A DNA stretch of 64,000 nucleotides from Streptomyces kaniharaensis (lineage in GTDB: Bacteria; Actinomycetota; Actinomycetes; Streptomycetales; Streptomycetaceae), in the NCBI RefSeq assembly GCF_009569385.1, contig NZ_WBOF01000001.1, positions 4,515,501 to 4,579,500 on the forward strand. Direction: 5' to 3'. The translations under genes were made by a program, and so were the position numbers. This document shows positions 41,989-50,573 of the stretch, piece after piece. Numbering within the stretch: the stretch's first letter is position 1; each line of letters starts with the position of its first letter. A model generated the notes under the pieces. It saw only the letters and a list, made by a program, of their open reading frames with translations, had not been told where the DNA came from and ran no database searches.

Positions 41989-44037
41989 TCAGCTGGTGGT
42001 CGCGGTGGGTGCGGGCGTCCAGGGCTGAAGCTTGTTGGCCAGCCGGATCTCGTCCACGATCCGGCCGATGATGGTCGTGATGCCGAAGTCCTTCGGGGTG
42101 AACACGGCGGCGACGCCGGCGGCCTTGAGAGCCTCGCCGTCCGCTGCCGGGATGATGCCACCCACGATCACCGGGACATCCTCCACCCCGGTCCGGCGCA
42201 GCCGCTGCAGGACGTCGGGCACCAGCTCGCAGTGGGCGCCGGAGAGGATGGACAGGCCCACGCAGTGCACGTCCTCCGCGACGGCGGCGGAGACGATCTG
42301 CTCCGGGGTCAGCCGGATGCCCTGGTAGACCACCTCGAATCCGGCGTCGCGGGCCCGGACGGCGATCTGCTCGGCGCCGTTCGAGTGCCCGTCCAGGCCG
42401 GGCTTGCCGACCAGCAGGCGCAGCTTGCCGGCGCCCAGCTCCTCGGCGGTGGCGGCGACCGCTGCGCGCACGGCGGCCAGCTCGCCGCCGGGCTCGGCGG
42501 CCACGGCGACGGGGGCGCCGCCGACGCCGGTGGGAGCGCGGTACTCGCCGAAGACCTCGCGCAGGGCGAAGGACCACTCGCCGGTGGTGACGCCGGCGCG
42601 GGCGCAGGCGAGCGTGGCCGGCATGAGGTTGGCGTCGGTGGCGGCGACGGCCTTGAGCTCGGCCAGCGACTCCTGGACGGCGACCTCGTCGCGGGCCCCG
42701 CGCCAGGCCTCCAGGGCGGCGAGGACGGACTGCTCGGACGCCGGGTCGACGACCATGATCGCGGTGTCGAGGTCGGCCGTGAGCGGGCTCTCCTCGGTGG
42801 TGTCGAAGCAGTTGACGCCGACGATCTTGTCCTCGCCGGACTCGATACGGGCCCGGCGGGCGGCGTGCGAGGCGACCAGGTTGGACTTCAGGTAGCCGGA
42901 CTCCACGGCCGGGATGATGCCTCGATCGCCGGCTTTTGCGCCCATCTCCAGCACCTTGGCGATCTCGGCCTCGGCGCCGGCCAGCAGCTCGGCGGTCTTG
43001 GCCTCGATCACCTCGGAGCCGTTGAAGATGTCCCCGTACTCCAGCAGGTCGGACTCGTAGGCGAGCACCTGCTGGATGCGCAGCGACCACTGCTGGTCCC
43101 ACGGCCGGGGCAGGCCGAGCGCCTCGTTCCAGGCGGGCAGCTGGACGGCCCGGGCGCGGGCGTCCTTGGAGAGCGTGACGGCGAGCATCTCCAGGACGAT
43201 CCGCTGGACGTTGTTCTCCGGCTGCGCCTCGGTCAGGCCGAGCGAGTTGACCTGGACGCCGTAGCGGAAGCGGCGCTGCTTCGGGTCCTGGACGCCGTAG
43301 CGCTCCAGCGTGACCTTCTCCCACAGCTGGGCGAAGGCGCGCATCTTGCACATCTCCTCGATGAAGCGCACGCCGGCGTTCACGAAGAAGGAGATCCGGG
43401 CGACCACCTCGCCCATCCGCTCCGCCGGCACCTGGCCGGAGTCGCGGACGGCGTCGAGCACCGTGATGGCGGTGCACATCGCGTAGGCGATCTCCTGGAC
43501 GGGCGTGGCCCCGGCCTCCTGCAGGTGGTAGCTGCAGATGTTGATCGGGTTCCACTTGGGGATGTTGCCGACCGTGTAGGCGATCATGTCGGTGATCAGG
43601 CGCACCGAGGGGCCGGGCGGGAAGACGTGCGTCCCGCGCGACAGGTACTCCTTGACGATGTCGTTCTGGGTGGTGCCGGTGAGCTTGGCGATGTCGGCGC
43701 CCTGCTCCTCGGCGACCACCTGGTAGAGCGCCAGCAGCCACATGGCGGTGGCGTTGATCGTCATGGAGGTGTTGGTCTGTTCGAGCGGGATGCCGTCGAA
43801 CAGGGTGCGCATGTCGCCGACGTGGCCGACCGGGACGCCGACCCGGCCCACCTCGCCGCGGGCGAGGATGTGGTCGGAGTCGTAGCCGGTCTGGGTCGGC
43901 AGGTCGAAGGCGACGGAGAGGCCGGTCTGGCCCTTCGCCAGGTTCCGCCGGTAGAGCGCGTTGGAGTCGCTCGCGGTGGAGTGCCCGGCGTAGGTGCGCA
44001 TCAGCCACGGGCGGTCGCGCTTCTGCTGATCGGTCAT
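41989..44037 (-). CDS. B12-dependent ethylmalonyl-CoA mutase (MeaA-type)
   Basis: 682-residue single-chain acyl-CoA mutase. The catalytic barrel starts with WLMRTYAGHSTASDSNALYR and GLSVAFDLPTQTGYDSDH; the C-terminal cobalamin-binding domain has the DxHxxG motif in GLDGHSNGAEQIAVRARD (about 544), with the His that replaces the lower axial ligand, then the LSILSGAH and GGIIP blocks. The MeaA subgroup converts ethylmalonyl-CoA to methylsuccinyl-CoA. It is 10 nt downstream of ccr. The symbols ecm and meaA are both used. Confidence 0.92.
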   Translation of the reverse strand: MTDQQKRDRPWLMRTYAGHSTASDSNALYRRNLAKGQTGLSVAFDLPTQTGYDSDHILARGEVGRVGVPVGHVGDMRTLFDGIPLEQTNTSMTINATAMWLLALYQVVAEEQGADIAKLTGTTQNDIVKEYLSRGTHVFPPGPSVRLITDMIAYTVGNIPKWNPINICSYHLQEAGATPVQEIAYAMCTAITVLDAVRDSGQVPAERMGEVVARISFFVNAGVRFIEEMCKMRAFAQLWEKVTLERYGVQDPKQRRFRYGVQVNSLGLTEAQPENNVQRIVLEMLAVTLSKDARARAVQLPAWNEALGLPRPWDQQWSLRIQQVLAYESDLLEYGDIFNGSEVIEAKTAELLAGAEAEIAKVLEMGAKAGDRGIIPAVESGYLKSNLVASHAARRARIESGEDKIVGVNCFDTTEESPLTADLDTAIMVVDPASEQSVLAALEAWRGARDEVAVQESLAELKAVAATDANLMPATLACARAGVTTGEWSFALREVFGEYRAPTGVGGAPVAVAAEPGGELAAVRAAVAATAEELGAGKLRLLVGKPGLDGHSNGAEQIAVRARDAGFEVVYQGIRLTPEQIVSAAVAEDVHCVGLSILSGAHCELVPDVLQRLRRTGVEDVPVIVGGIIPAADGEALKAAGVAAVFTPKDFGITTIIGRIVDEIRLANKLQPWTPAPTATTS

Positions 44038-44047
44038 CGGAAGGGCC

Positions 44048-45385
44048 TCAGACGTTCCGGAAGCGGTTGATGGCGTCGACGTGCTGGGCGCGGAACTCCT
44101 CGTCGCGCACGCCCAGACCCTCCTCGGGGGCCAGGCAGAGCACGCCGACCTTGCCCTGGTGCTTGTTGTGGTGCACGTCGAGGGCGGCCTGGCCGGTCTC
44201 CTCCAGGGAGTAGACCTTCGACAGGGTCGGGTGGATCTTGCCCTTGGCGATCAGGCGGTTGGCCTCGAAGGCCTCGCGGTAGTTGGCGAAGTGCGAGCCG
44301 ACGATCCGCTTGAGCGACATCCACAGGTACCGGTTGTCGTACTGGTGCATGTAGCCGGAGGTGGAGGCGCAGGTGACGATGGTGCCGCCCTTGCGGGTGA
44401 CGTACACCGAGGCGCCGAAGGTCTCCCGGCCCGGGTGCTCGAAGACGATGTCCACGTCCTCGCCGCCGGTGAACTCGCGGATCTTCGAGCCCAGGCGCTT
44501 CCACTCGCGCGGGTCCTGGGTGTTCTCGTCCTTCCAGAACTTGTAGCCCTCGGCGGAGCGGTCGATGATCGCCTCGGCGCCCATGGCGCGGCAGATCTCG
44601 GCCTTCTGCGCGCTGGAGACCACGCAGATCGGGGTGGCGCCGCCGGCCAGCGCGTACTGGGTGGCGTACGAGCCGAGGCCGCCGCTGGCGCCCCAGATCA
44701 GCACGTTGTCGCCCTGCTTCATGCCGGCGCCGTTGCGGGAGACCAGCTGGCGGTAGGCGGTGGAGTTGACCAGACCGGGGGAGGCGGCCTCCTCCCAGGT
44801 GAGGTGCTTGGGCTTGGGCAGCAGCTGGTTGGTCTTCACCAGGGCCAGCTGGGCCAGACCGCCGAAGTTGGTCTCGAAGCCCCAGATGCGCTGCTCCGGG
44901 TCCATCATCGTGTCGTTGTGGCCGTCCGGGGACTCCAGCTCGACCGAGAGGCAGTGCGCGACGACCTCGTCGCCGGGCTTCCAGGCGTTGACGCCGGCGC
45001 CGGTGCGCAGGACGACGCCTGCCAGGTCGGAGCCGACGACGTGGTACGGCAGGTCGTGGCGCTTGGTGAGCGGCGACAGACGGCCGTACCGCTCAAGGAA
45101 GTTGAAGGTGGAGACCGGCTCGAAGATCGAGCTCCACACGGTGTTGTAGTTCACCGCGCTGGCCATGACGGCGACCAGGGCCTCGCCGGGGCCCAGCTCG
45201 GGCAGGGCGACGTCGTCGAGGTGGAGGGACTTGCGGGGGTCCTTGTCGCGGCTGTCGAGTCCCGCGAACATCTGCTCCTCGTCCTTGTGGAGCGTCACCG
45301 CTCGGTAGGACTCGGGGAGCTTGATGGCGGCGTAGTCCTCCGACGTGGCGTCGTTGCTGAGGATCGCGTCGAGGATTTGCTGCAT
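44048..45385 (-). CDS. ccr: Crotonyl-CoA carboxylase/reductase
   Basis: 445-residue medium-chain dehydrogenase-like enzyme that reduces crotonyl-CoA with NADPH while adding CO2 to give ethylmalonyl-CoA. The N-terminus MQQILDAILSNDATSEDYAA and the segment MASAVNYNTVWSSIFEP are diagnostic; the Rossmann motif WGASGGLGSYATQYA lies near 226-240 and VFEHPGRETFG near 324. GGAGG 6-7 nt upstream supports ATG 45385. It is the first gene of the pathway operon and also supplies extender units for polyketides. Confidence 0.97.
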   Translation of the reverse strand: MQQILDAILSNDATSEDYAAIKLPESYRAVTLHKDEEQMFAGLDSRDKDPRKSLHLDDVALPELGPGEALVAVMASAVNYNTVWSSIFEPVSTFNFLERYGRLSPLTKRHDLPYHVVGSDLAGVVLRTGAGVNAWKPGDEVVAHCLSVELESPDGHNDTMMDPEQRIWGFETNFGGLAQLALVKTNQLLPKPKHLTWEEAASPGLVNSTAYRQLVSRNGAGMKQGDNVLIWGASGGLGSYATQYALAGGATPICVVSSAQKAEICRAMGAEAIIDRSAEGYKFWKDENTQDPREWKRLGSKIREFTGGEDVDIVFEHPGRETFGASVYVTRKGGTIVTCASTSGYMHQYDNRYLWMSLKRIVGSHFANYREAFEANRLIAKGKIHPTLSKVYSLEETGQAALDVHHNKHQGKVGVLCLAPEEGLGVRDEEFRAQHVDAINRFRNV

Positions 45386-45591
45386 GGCTCTGCCTCCGAA
45401 GGCGTACCTGTGTGAGGGCGCACAGGGCGTCTGGGGGAGCCGGGAGCGGACACCGGCTTCGCTGAGGTGGGTGGTGGGCGGGTCAGGCGGACGGCCCGGG
45501 TGGGCCGACGGGACTGGCTCTGCTCCCGGGGTGTGGGAACGCCGGACGACGGCGCGCCGAGGTGGGGAGCCGCGGCGCCGCTGACTGGTGG

Positions 45592-45639
45592 GTAACAAGT
45601 TACTGGCACCCTGTGCCACTCGTAAAGACACCGGGTGTC
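45592..45639 (-). promoter_or_regulatory. Cluster of three inverted repeats upstream of ccr
   Basis: Within 48 bp lie GTAAC-aa-GTTAC (45592-45603), TGGCAC-cct-GTGCCA (45604-45618) and GACACC-g-GGTGTC (45627-45639). They are 207-254 bp before ccr, in a 371-bp gap with no gene, and are probable regulator sites. A related perfect palindrome TGGCACCGGGTGCCA occurs inside the TetR gene at 45906-45920. Confidence 0.5.
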
Positions 45640-45693
45640 ATGAATTCCGGCGAGTTCGAGTGCCGGTCGAGAGGTGTCGAAGGGGTACGAAAA

Positions 45694-45723
45694 GGGCCCG
45701 CGCCGATTCCTCGGCGCGGGCCC
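45694..45723 (-). terminator. Rho-independent terminator of the TetR gene
   Basis: Perfect 13-bp stem GGGCCCGCGCCGA (45694-45706) with 45711-45723, TTCC loop, and a TTTT run following on the minus strand. Confidence 0.88.
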
Positions 45724-45756
45724 TCGATACCGCTTCGACCTGCGAAAATACGGCCG

Positions 45757-46674
45757 TCAGGCTGGTTGGGAGCCGCTCAGCGCGGCCCGGATGCTGTCCA
45801 CCACCACGTCCAGCGGAGCGTCCGTCCGGGCGACTGTGATGAGCACCTCACCTCCGGGGGTGGCACTCAGTGCGCTCGCCGCCACAGCCTCATCGGTGCC
45901 CCCACTGGCACCGGGTGCCACCAGGGGCCCCCGGCGCCTGGCACCCGGCGCGCTGGACGCCCAGAACGTCCGCCGGATCACCTCGAAGGAGTGGTCCAGC
46001 TGCGCCTCCACGTCCCCCCGGCCACCGGCCCGCAGCCAGCGCCGCAGCACGTGGTTGTGCGCCGCCACCACGGCCGCCGCCGACACCTCGGCCAGCATCG
46101 AGTCGTCCTCGCTGCCGCGCTGCCAGCCCGAGGGGATCTCCTCGCCGGTGTCGAACCGGCCCAGCAGGTACCGGGTGAACAGCCGCTCGTACCGGGCCAC
46201 CACGGCGATCTCCCGCTCGCGCAGCGCCGGGACCTGGCGGATCAGCTGGTACCGCGCGACCGACACCCCGGGGGTGGAGGCGTACATCCGCAGCACCTCC
46301 TTGATGCCCCGGCAGACCACGTCCAGCGGGTGCTCCTCGGGCTCGGCGCTGGCCAGCAGGTCGGCCACCCGGACGAGCGTGTCGTCGTGGTCCGGGAAGA
46401 TCGCCTCCTCCTTCGACCGGAAGTACCGGAAGAAGGTGCGCCGGGCCACCCCGGCCGCCGCCGCGATCTGGTCGACCGTGGTCTCCTCGTAGCCCTGCGA
46501 GGCGAACAGGTCCATCGCGGCCGTGGCCAGGTCCTGGCGCATCTGCTGGCGCTGCGCCGCGGCCCGGCGGCTGCCCGGCCCGCCGTCCGGCCCGGTGCCC
46601 CCGGCCGACGCCGGCCGGTCGGCGCCGCGCGGTACGGCGGTGTGCTGCGGGGTGGCTGACTGAACCCGATCCAT
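45757..46674 (-). CDS. TetR-family regulator of the ccr/hydroxyacyl-CoA region
   Basis: 305-residue regulator, long for the family. A disordered 45-residue N-terminus precedes the HTH: ATAAMDLFASQGYEETTVDQ then IAAAAGVARRTFFRYFRSKE (about 52-93). The C-terminal ligand domain is followed by an unusual 60-residue Gly/Ala/Pro-rich tail. It lies between ccr and the tandem hydroxyacyl-CoA dehydrogenase, so an acyl-CoA-responsive role is plausible. A 13-bp terminator isolates it from ccr. Confidence 0.85.
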   Translation of the reverse strand: MDRVQSATPQHTAVPRGADRPASAGGTGPDGGPGSRRAAAQRQQMRQDLATAAMDLFASQGYEETTVDQIAAAAGVARRTFFRYFRSKEEAIFPDHDDTLVRVADLLASAEPEEHPLDVVCRGIKEVLRMYASTPGVSVARYQLIRQVPALREREIAVVARYERLFTRYLLGRFDTGEEIPSGWQRGSEDDSMLAEVSAAAVVAAHNHVLRRWLRAGGRGDVEAQLDHSFEVIRRTFWASSAPGARRRGPLVAPGASGGTDEAVAASALSATPGGEVLITVARTDAPLDVVVDSIRAALSGSQPA

Positions 46675-46868
46675 GTCCGGAACGCTACACGGCCCCGGCG
46701 GCGTGCCGGCCGCCCTTCCCCGGCGGACCGGCGCGACCGGGCCGGTCACGGCCGGTCTGGGCCAGTGGGCGGTCCCCGCCCCGGGGCTCCAGGCGGTCCT
46801 CGGCTGGCCTGCGGCGATCCCGGCCGGCGCCGCTCCACGCGGAGCGGCGCCCCCGGTCGGCGACGTGG

Positions 46869-48644
46869 TCACCGGCGCGCGTGGTCGCGGAACCCGCGGC
46901 CGGTCTTGCGGCCCAGGCAGCCGGCCGCGACGAGGTGCTCCAGCAGCGGCGCGGCGGCCAGGCCCGGCTCGCGGAACTCCTGGTGCAGCACCTGCTCGAT
47001 GGTCAGCGAGACGTCCAGGCCGACCACGTCCAGCAGCTCGAACGGGCCCATCGGGTAGCCGCAGCCGAGCTTCATCGCGGTGTCGATGTCGTCCACCGTC
47101 GCGTAGTGCTCCTGGAGCATCCGCACCGCGTCGTTCAGGTAGGGGAAGAGCAGCGCGTTGACGATGAAGCCGGCCCGGTCGCCGCACTCCACCGGGTGCT
47201 TGCGCACCTTGGCGCACAGCTCCAGGACGGTCGCGGTGACGTCCGGCGCGGTCAGCACGGTGGAGACCACCTCGACCAGCTTCATGGCCGGCGCCGGGTT
47301 GAAGAAGTGCATGCCGACCACGTCCCGCGGCCGCGAGGTGGCGGTCGCACAGCTGATCACCGGCAGCGAGGAGGTGGTGGTGGCGAGCACCGCACCCGGC
47401 TTGACGATCTTGTCCAGGGTGGCGAACAGCTCCCGCTTGACCGCCAGGTCCTCGGCCACCGCCTCGACCACCAGGTCGACCTCGGCCAGCTCGGTGTACT
47501 GGCCGACCGGCGTCACCAGGGCCAGCGTGGCGTCCCGCTGCTCCTCGGACATCCGGCCCTTGGCGACCGAGCGATCCAGCGACTTCGCCAGCTGCGCCTT
47601 GGCCTTCTCCGCCTTCTCCTGGCTGCGGGCGGCCAGCAGCACCGGGTGGCCGGACTTGGCGAACACCTCGGCGATGCCGGTCGCCATCGTGCCCGAGCCG
47701 CAGACGCCGACCGTCCGCACCTCGCGGCCCGCCACCTTGGGCTGCGCCGGCCCGGTGGCCGCGTCGACGGCCTTGGACGAGCCGGGCGCCTCGTAGGTGT
47801 AGAAGCCGCGGCCGGACTTGCGGCCCAGCAGCCCGGCCGAGACCAGCTGGCCGAGGATCGGCGCGGGCGCGTGCAGCCGGTCCTTGGACTGCTCGTACAT
47901 CGCCTCCAAGACGGTCCGCGCGGTGTCCACGCCGATCAGGTCGAGCAGCGCCAGCGGGCCCATCGGCAGGCCACAGCCGAGCCGCATCGCGGCGTCGATG
48001 TCCTCGCGGGAGGCGTACTTGGACTCGTACATCGCCGCGGCCTGGTTCAGGTACGCGAACAGCAGGCCGTTCACCACGAACCCGGCCCGGTCGCCGGCCG
48101 CGACCGGCTCCTTGCCGAGGTCCCGGGCGAGCGCGGCGGCGTCCACCGCCACCTGCGGGGCGGTCAGCACGGTGCGGACCACCTCGACCAGCTTCATGGT
48201 GTGCACCGGGTTGAAGAAGTGCAGGCCGAGCACGCGGTCCGGGCGGGCGGTGGCGGCGGCGATCCGGGTCACCGAGAGCGCGGTGGTGCCGGTGGCCAGC
48301 ACCGTCTCCGGGGGGCAGATCCGGTCGAGCTCGGCGAAGATCTCCCGCTTCAGCTCCAGCTGCTCGGGCACCTCCTCGATCACCAGGTCGGCCCCGGCGG
48401 CGGCCGGCAGCTCGTGGCCGACCGAGATCAGCGCGAGCAGCGCGGCGCGCTCCTCGGCGGTGATCCGCTCCCGGTCGACGGCGTGCGCGGTGGCCTCCTC
48501 GATCCGGGCCAGCGCCCGGGCGGCCGAGTCCTCGGTGGCCTCGATGCCGATCACCCGGCGGCCGCTCTTGGCGACCGCCACGGCGACACCGGCACCCATC
48601 GTGCCGAGGCCGACCACGGCGACCGTGGGGAAGGGACGCTCCAT
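46869..48644 (-). CDS. Tandem-duplicated 3-hydroxyacyl-CoA dehydrogenase
   Basis: 591-residue protein made of two complete 3-hydroxybutyryl-CoA dehydrogenase units, about 1-295 and 305-591. Each has an NAD motif (VVGLGTMGAG near 9; VCGSGTMATG near 312), a FFNPxxxMKLVEVV block with the catalytic His (LGLHFFNPVHTMKLVEVV; GMHFFNPAPAMKLVEVV), GDRAGFxVN and the C-terminal LGCGxPMGPxxLLDxxG and LGRKxGRGF blocks. It would interconvert acetoacetyl-CoA and 3-hydroxybutyryl-CoA, feeding Ccr. It lies upstream of the TetR gene in the same direction. Confidence 0.9.
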   Translation of the reverse strand: MERPFPTVAVVGLGTMGAGVAVAVAKSGRRVIGIEATEDSAARALARIEEATAHAVDRERITAEERAALLALISVGHELPAAAGADLVIEEVPEQLELKREIFAELDRICPPETVLATGTTALSVTRIAAATARPDRVLGLHFFNPVHTMKLVEVVRTVLTAPQVAVDAAALARDLGKEPVAAGDRAGFVVNGLLFAYLNQAAAMYESKYASREDIDAAMRLGCGLPMGPLALLDLIGVDTARTVLEAMYEQSKDRLHAPAPILGQLVSAGLLGRKSGRGFYTYEAPGSSKAVDAATGPAQPKVAGREVRTVGVCGSGTMATGIAEVFAKSGHPVLLAARSQEKAEKAKAQLAKSLDRSVAKGRMSEEQRDATLALVTPVGQYTELAEVDLVVEAVAEDLAVKRELFATLDKIVKPGAVLATTTSSLPVISCATATSRPRDVVGMHFFNPAPAMKLVEVVSTVLTAPDVTATVLELCAKVRKHPVECGDRAGFIVNALLFPYLNDAVRMLQEHYATVDDIDTAMKLGCGYPMGPFELLDVVGLDVSLTIEQVLHQEFREPGLAAAPLLEHLVAAGCLGRKTGRGFRDHARR

Positions 48645-49115
48645 CTGTCCTGACTCCTAGTCATGAGGGGCCGCGCGCGCTCCGGCGGGCACGCCGCCGC
48701 GCCCGTACGCATGCCGGGGGCGGCCGCCGCCGGAGGAGGGTCCGCGCGCGGGGGCTGGGGAGGTGACGGTTACGGCCCACCGGCGCAGCGGCCGGTCCGC
48801 TCCGGCCGAACTGCGGGTGTGCCGTGGTGCTCAGGCGCTCGAGGTGAAAGGAAGCGACGCTGATACGAGGAGAGAATCCGGCCGCCGCGGTTGGCGGCAC
48901 CGGCCGGTGAAAGACGCACCCGGTACCCGTCGGTGCGGCTCCCGAAGCCCGACGGCGGTGCGTGCGGCCACTGTAGCGAAGCTACTGCCGAGTAGGAAGA
49001 GGGGCGGCCGCGAAGAGTGCGGCCGCCCCGAACGGGTGAACGGGGGCACGGGCGTCCGTTCCCATCACTCGATAGGGGAGTTACGCGGACCCGGCGCGCG
49101 GGGCAGCATGAAGAC
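48645..49115. other. Gene-free divergent promoter region
   Basis: 471 bp between the divergent hydroxyacyl-CoA dehydrogenase and glutamine-synthetase-like genes, with no plausible gene. It contains GTAGC-gaa-GCTAC at 48973-48985 (a possible operator, with a further GTAG nearby) and a perfect 11-bp stem GGGGCGGCCGC at 49001-49011 with 49019-49029 that may be a terminator or leader hairpin. Confidence 0.45.
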
Positions 49116-50570
49116 ATGAGCATCGGAACCGTCACCGCCGACTCCGCCGCGGGCGCGTCCTCCTCCGGTCCCACCGGAGGCCTCGACGGCCACCTCGCCG
49201 CCGTCGCGCTGCCCCCGCGCGCCGAGCGCGCCGAACGAGCCGAGGCCGCCGCCGACCGGCTGCGCACGGCCGGCGTCGAGGCGGTGGCCGTCACCTGGGT
49301 GGACAACGCGGGCATCGCCCGGGTCAAGGCCGTCCCGCTGAGCGGCCTGGTGCGTGCGGCCCAGTGGGGCATCGGCGCCGCACCCTGCTTCGACGTGTTC
49401 CTCGCCGACGACGCGATGACCACCAGTCCGGTGATCGGCGGCCCCACCGGGGACCTGCGGCTCTACCCGGACGTCGACCGGGCCGTCCCGCTGGCCGCCC
49501 AGCCCGGCTGGGCCTGGGCCCCCGGGGACCGCCACACCCAGGAGGGCGCCCCGCACCCCGGCTGCCAGCGGCTGTTCGCCCGCCGCATGGCGGCCGCCGC
49601 GGCCGCGCGCGGGCTCGGCCTCAAGGCCGGCATCGAGATCGAGTGGGTGGTCGCCCTCGCCGGGGCGCCGCAGGACGAACCGCAGTACCCCACGCACGGC
49701 CCGGCGTACGGGATGCACCGGCTCACCGACCTGTCCGACTACCTGCGGGACGTCCTGCGCGCCCTCGGCGAGCAGGGGCTGAACGTCCTGCAGATCCACC
49801 CCGAGTACTCCCCGGGCCAGTTCGAGGTCTCGCTCGCCCCCGAGGACCTGGTCGGCGCCGCCGACACCTCCGTCCTGGTCCGGCACACCATCCGGGCGGT
49901 CTCCGCCCGGTACGGCCTGCGGGTCTCGTTCGCCCCCGTGGTCGAGGCCGGCACGGTCGGCAACGGCGGCCACCTCCACCTGAGCCTCTGGCGGGACGGG
50001 CAGAACCTCGGCCGCGGCGGCTCCGGCCCGCACGGTCTGACCGCCGAGGCCGAGGGCTTCCTCTCCGGGGTGCTCGGCGCGATGCCCGAGCTGCTGGTGC
50101 TCGGCTGCTCCAGCCCGGCCGGCTACCTGCGGCTGGTGCCCTCGCGCTGGGCCGGCGCCTACCAGTGCTGGGGCCTGGAGAACCGGGAGGCGGCCCTGCG
50201 CCTGGTGACCGGCTCGACGGGAGAGCGGTCCGCCACCGCCAACGCCGAGATCAAGTGCTTCGACGCCAGTGCCAACCCCTACCTCGCGGTCGGCGCCGTG
50301 GTCGCCACCGGCCTCGCCGGGCTGGACCAACGGCTCGCCCTGCCACCGGAGTTCACCGGCGACCCGGCCGCCGCCGCACCCGGCACGGTGCCCCGGCTGC
50401 CGGCGGGCCCGGCCGAGGCGCTGGCCGCGTACGAGCACTCGGCGGTGCTCCGCGAGGCGCTCGGCGAGCCGCTGTACCAGGCGGTGCTGGCGGTCCGCCG
50501 GGCCGAGGCCGAGCAGTACGCCGACGCCACCCCCGAGCAGCTGGTCGCGGCCACCCGCTGGCGGTTCTGA
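49116..50570 (+). CDS. Glutamine synthetase-like gamma-glutamyl ligase (GlnA4/FluG type)
   Basis: 484-residue GS-family enzyme with an N-terminal beta-grasp part (VTWVDNAGIARVKAVPL) and a catalytic domain. Metal/substrate positions include GIEIEWVV near 173, HPEYSPGQFEVSLAP near 228, NGGHLHLSLW near 287, ENREAALRLV near 356 and EIKCFDASANPYLA near 379. The Arg/Tyr pattern of true GSI is altered, as in streptomycete GlnA paralogues that glutamylate polyamines or ethanolamine. With the amidohydrolase 3 nt downstream it forms a split version of fungal FluG. The amine substrate is not determined. Confidence 0.8.
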   Translation: MSIGTVTADSAAGASSSGPTGGLDGHLAAVALPPRAERAERAEAAADRLRTAGVEAVAVTWVDNAGIARVKAVPLSGLVRAAQWGIGAAPCFDVFLADDAMTTSPVIGGPTGDLRLYPDVDRAVPLAAQPGWAWAPGDRHTQEGAPHPGCQRLFARRMAAAAAARGLGLKAGIEIEWVVALAGAPQDEPQYPTHGPAYGMHRLTDLSDYLRDVLRALGEQGLNVLQIHPEYSPGQFEVSLAPEDLVGAADTSVLVRHTIRAVSARYGLRVSFAPVVEAGTVGNGGHLHLSLWRDGQNLGRGGSGPHGLTAEAEGFLSGVLGAMPELLVLGCSSPAGYLRLVPSRWAGAYQCWGLENREAALRLVTGSTGERSATANAEIKCFDASANPYLAVGAVVATGLAGLDQRLALPPEFTGDPAAAAPGTVPRLPAGPAEALAAYEHSAVLREALGEPLYQAVLAVRRAEAEQYADATPEQLVAATRWRF

Positions 50571-50573
50571 CCG

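Noticed and set aside
39101..44008. A single 1,635-codon open frame on the minus strand
   Set aside because: It runs through the antisense-like frames of the mutase, lyase and hydratase genes before entering the true acyl-CoA dehydrogenase frame. The real genes have their own frames, ribosome sites and family motifs.
40375..44070. A 1,231-codon plus-strand open frame
   Set aside because: It is the mirror of the ethylmalonyl-CoA genes, caused by high G+C content; its translation is repetitive Gly/Asp/Val/Leu/Arg with no motif.
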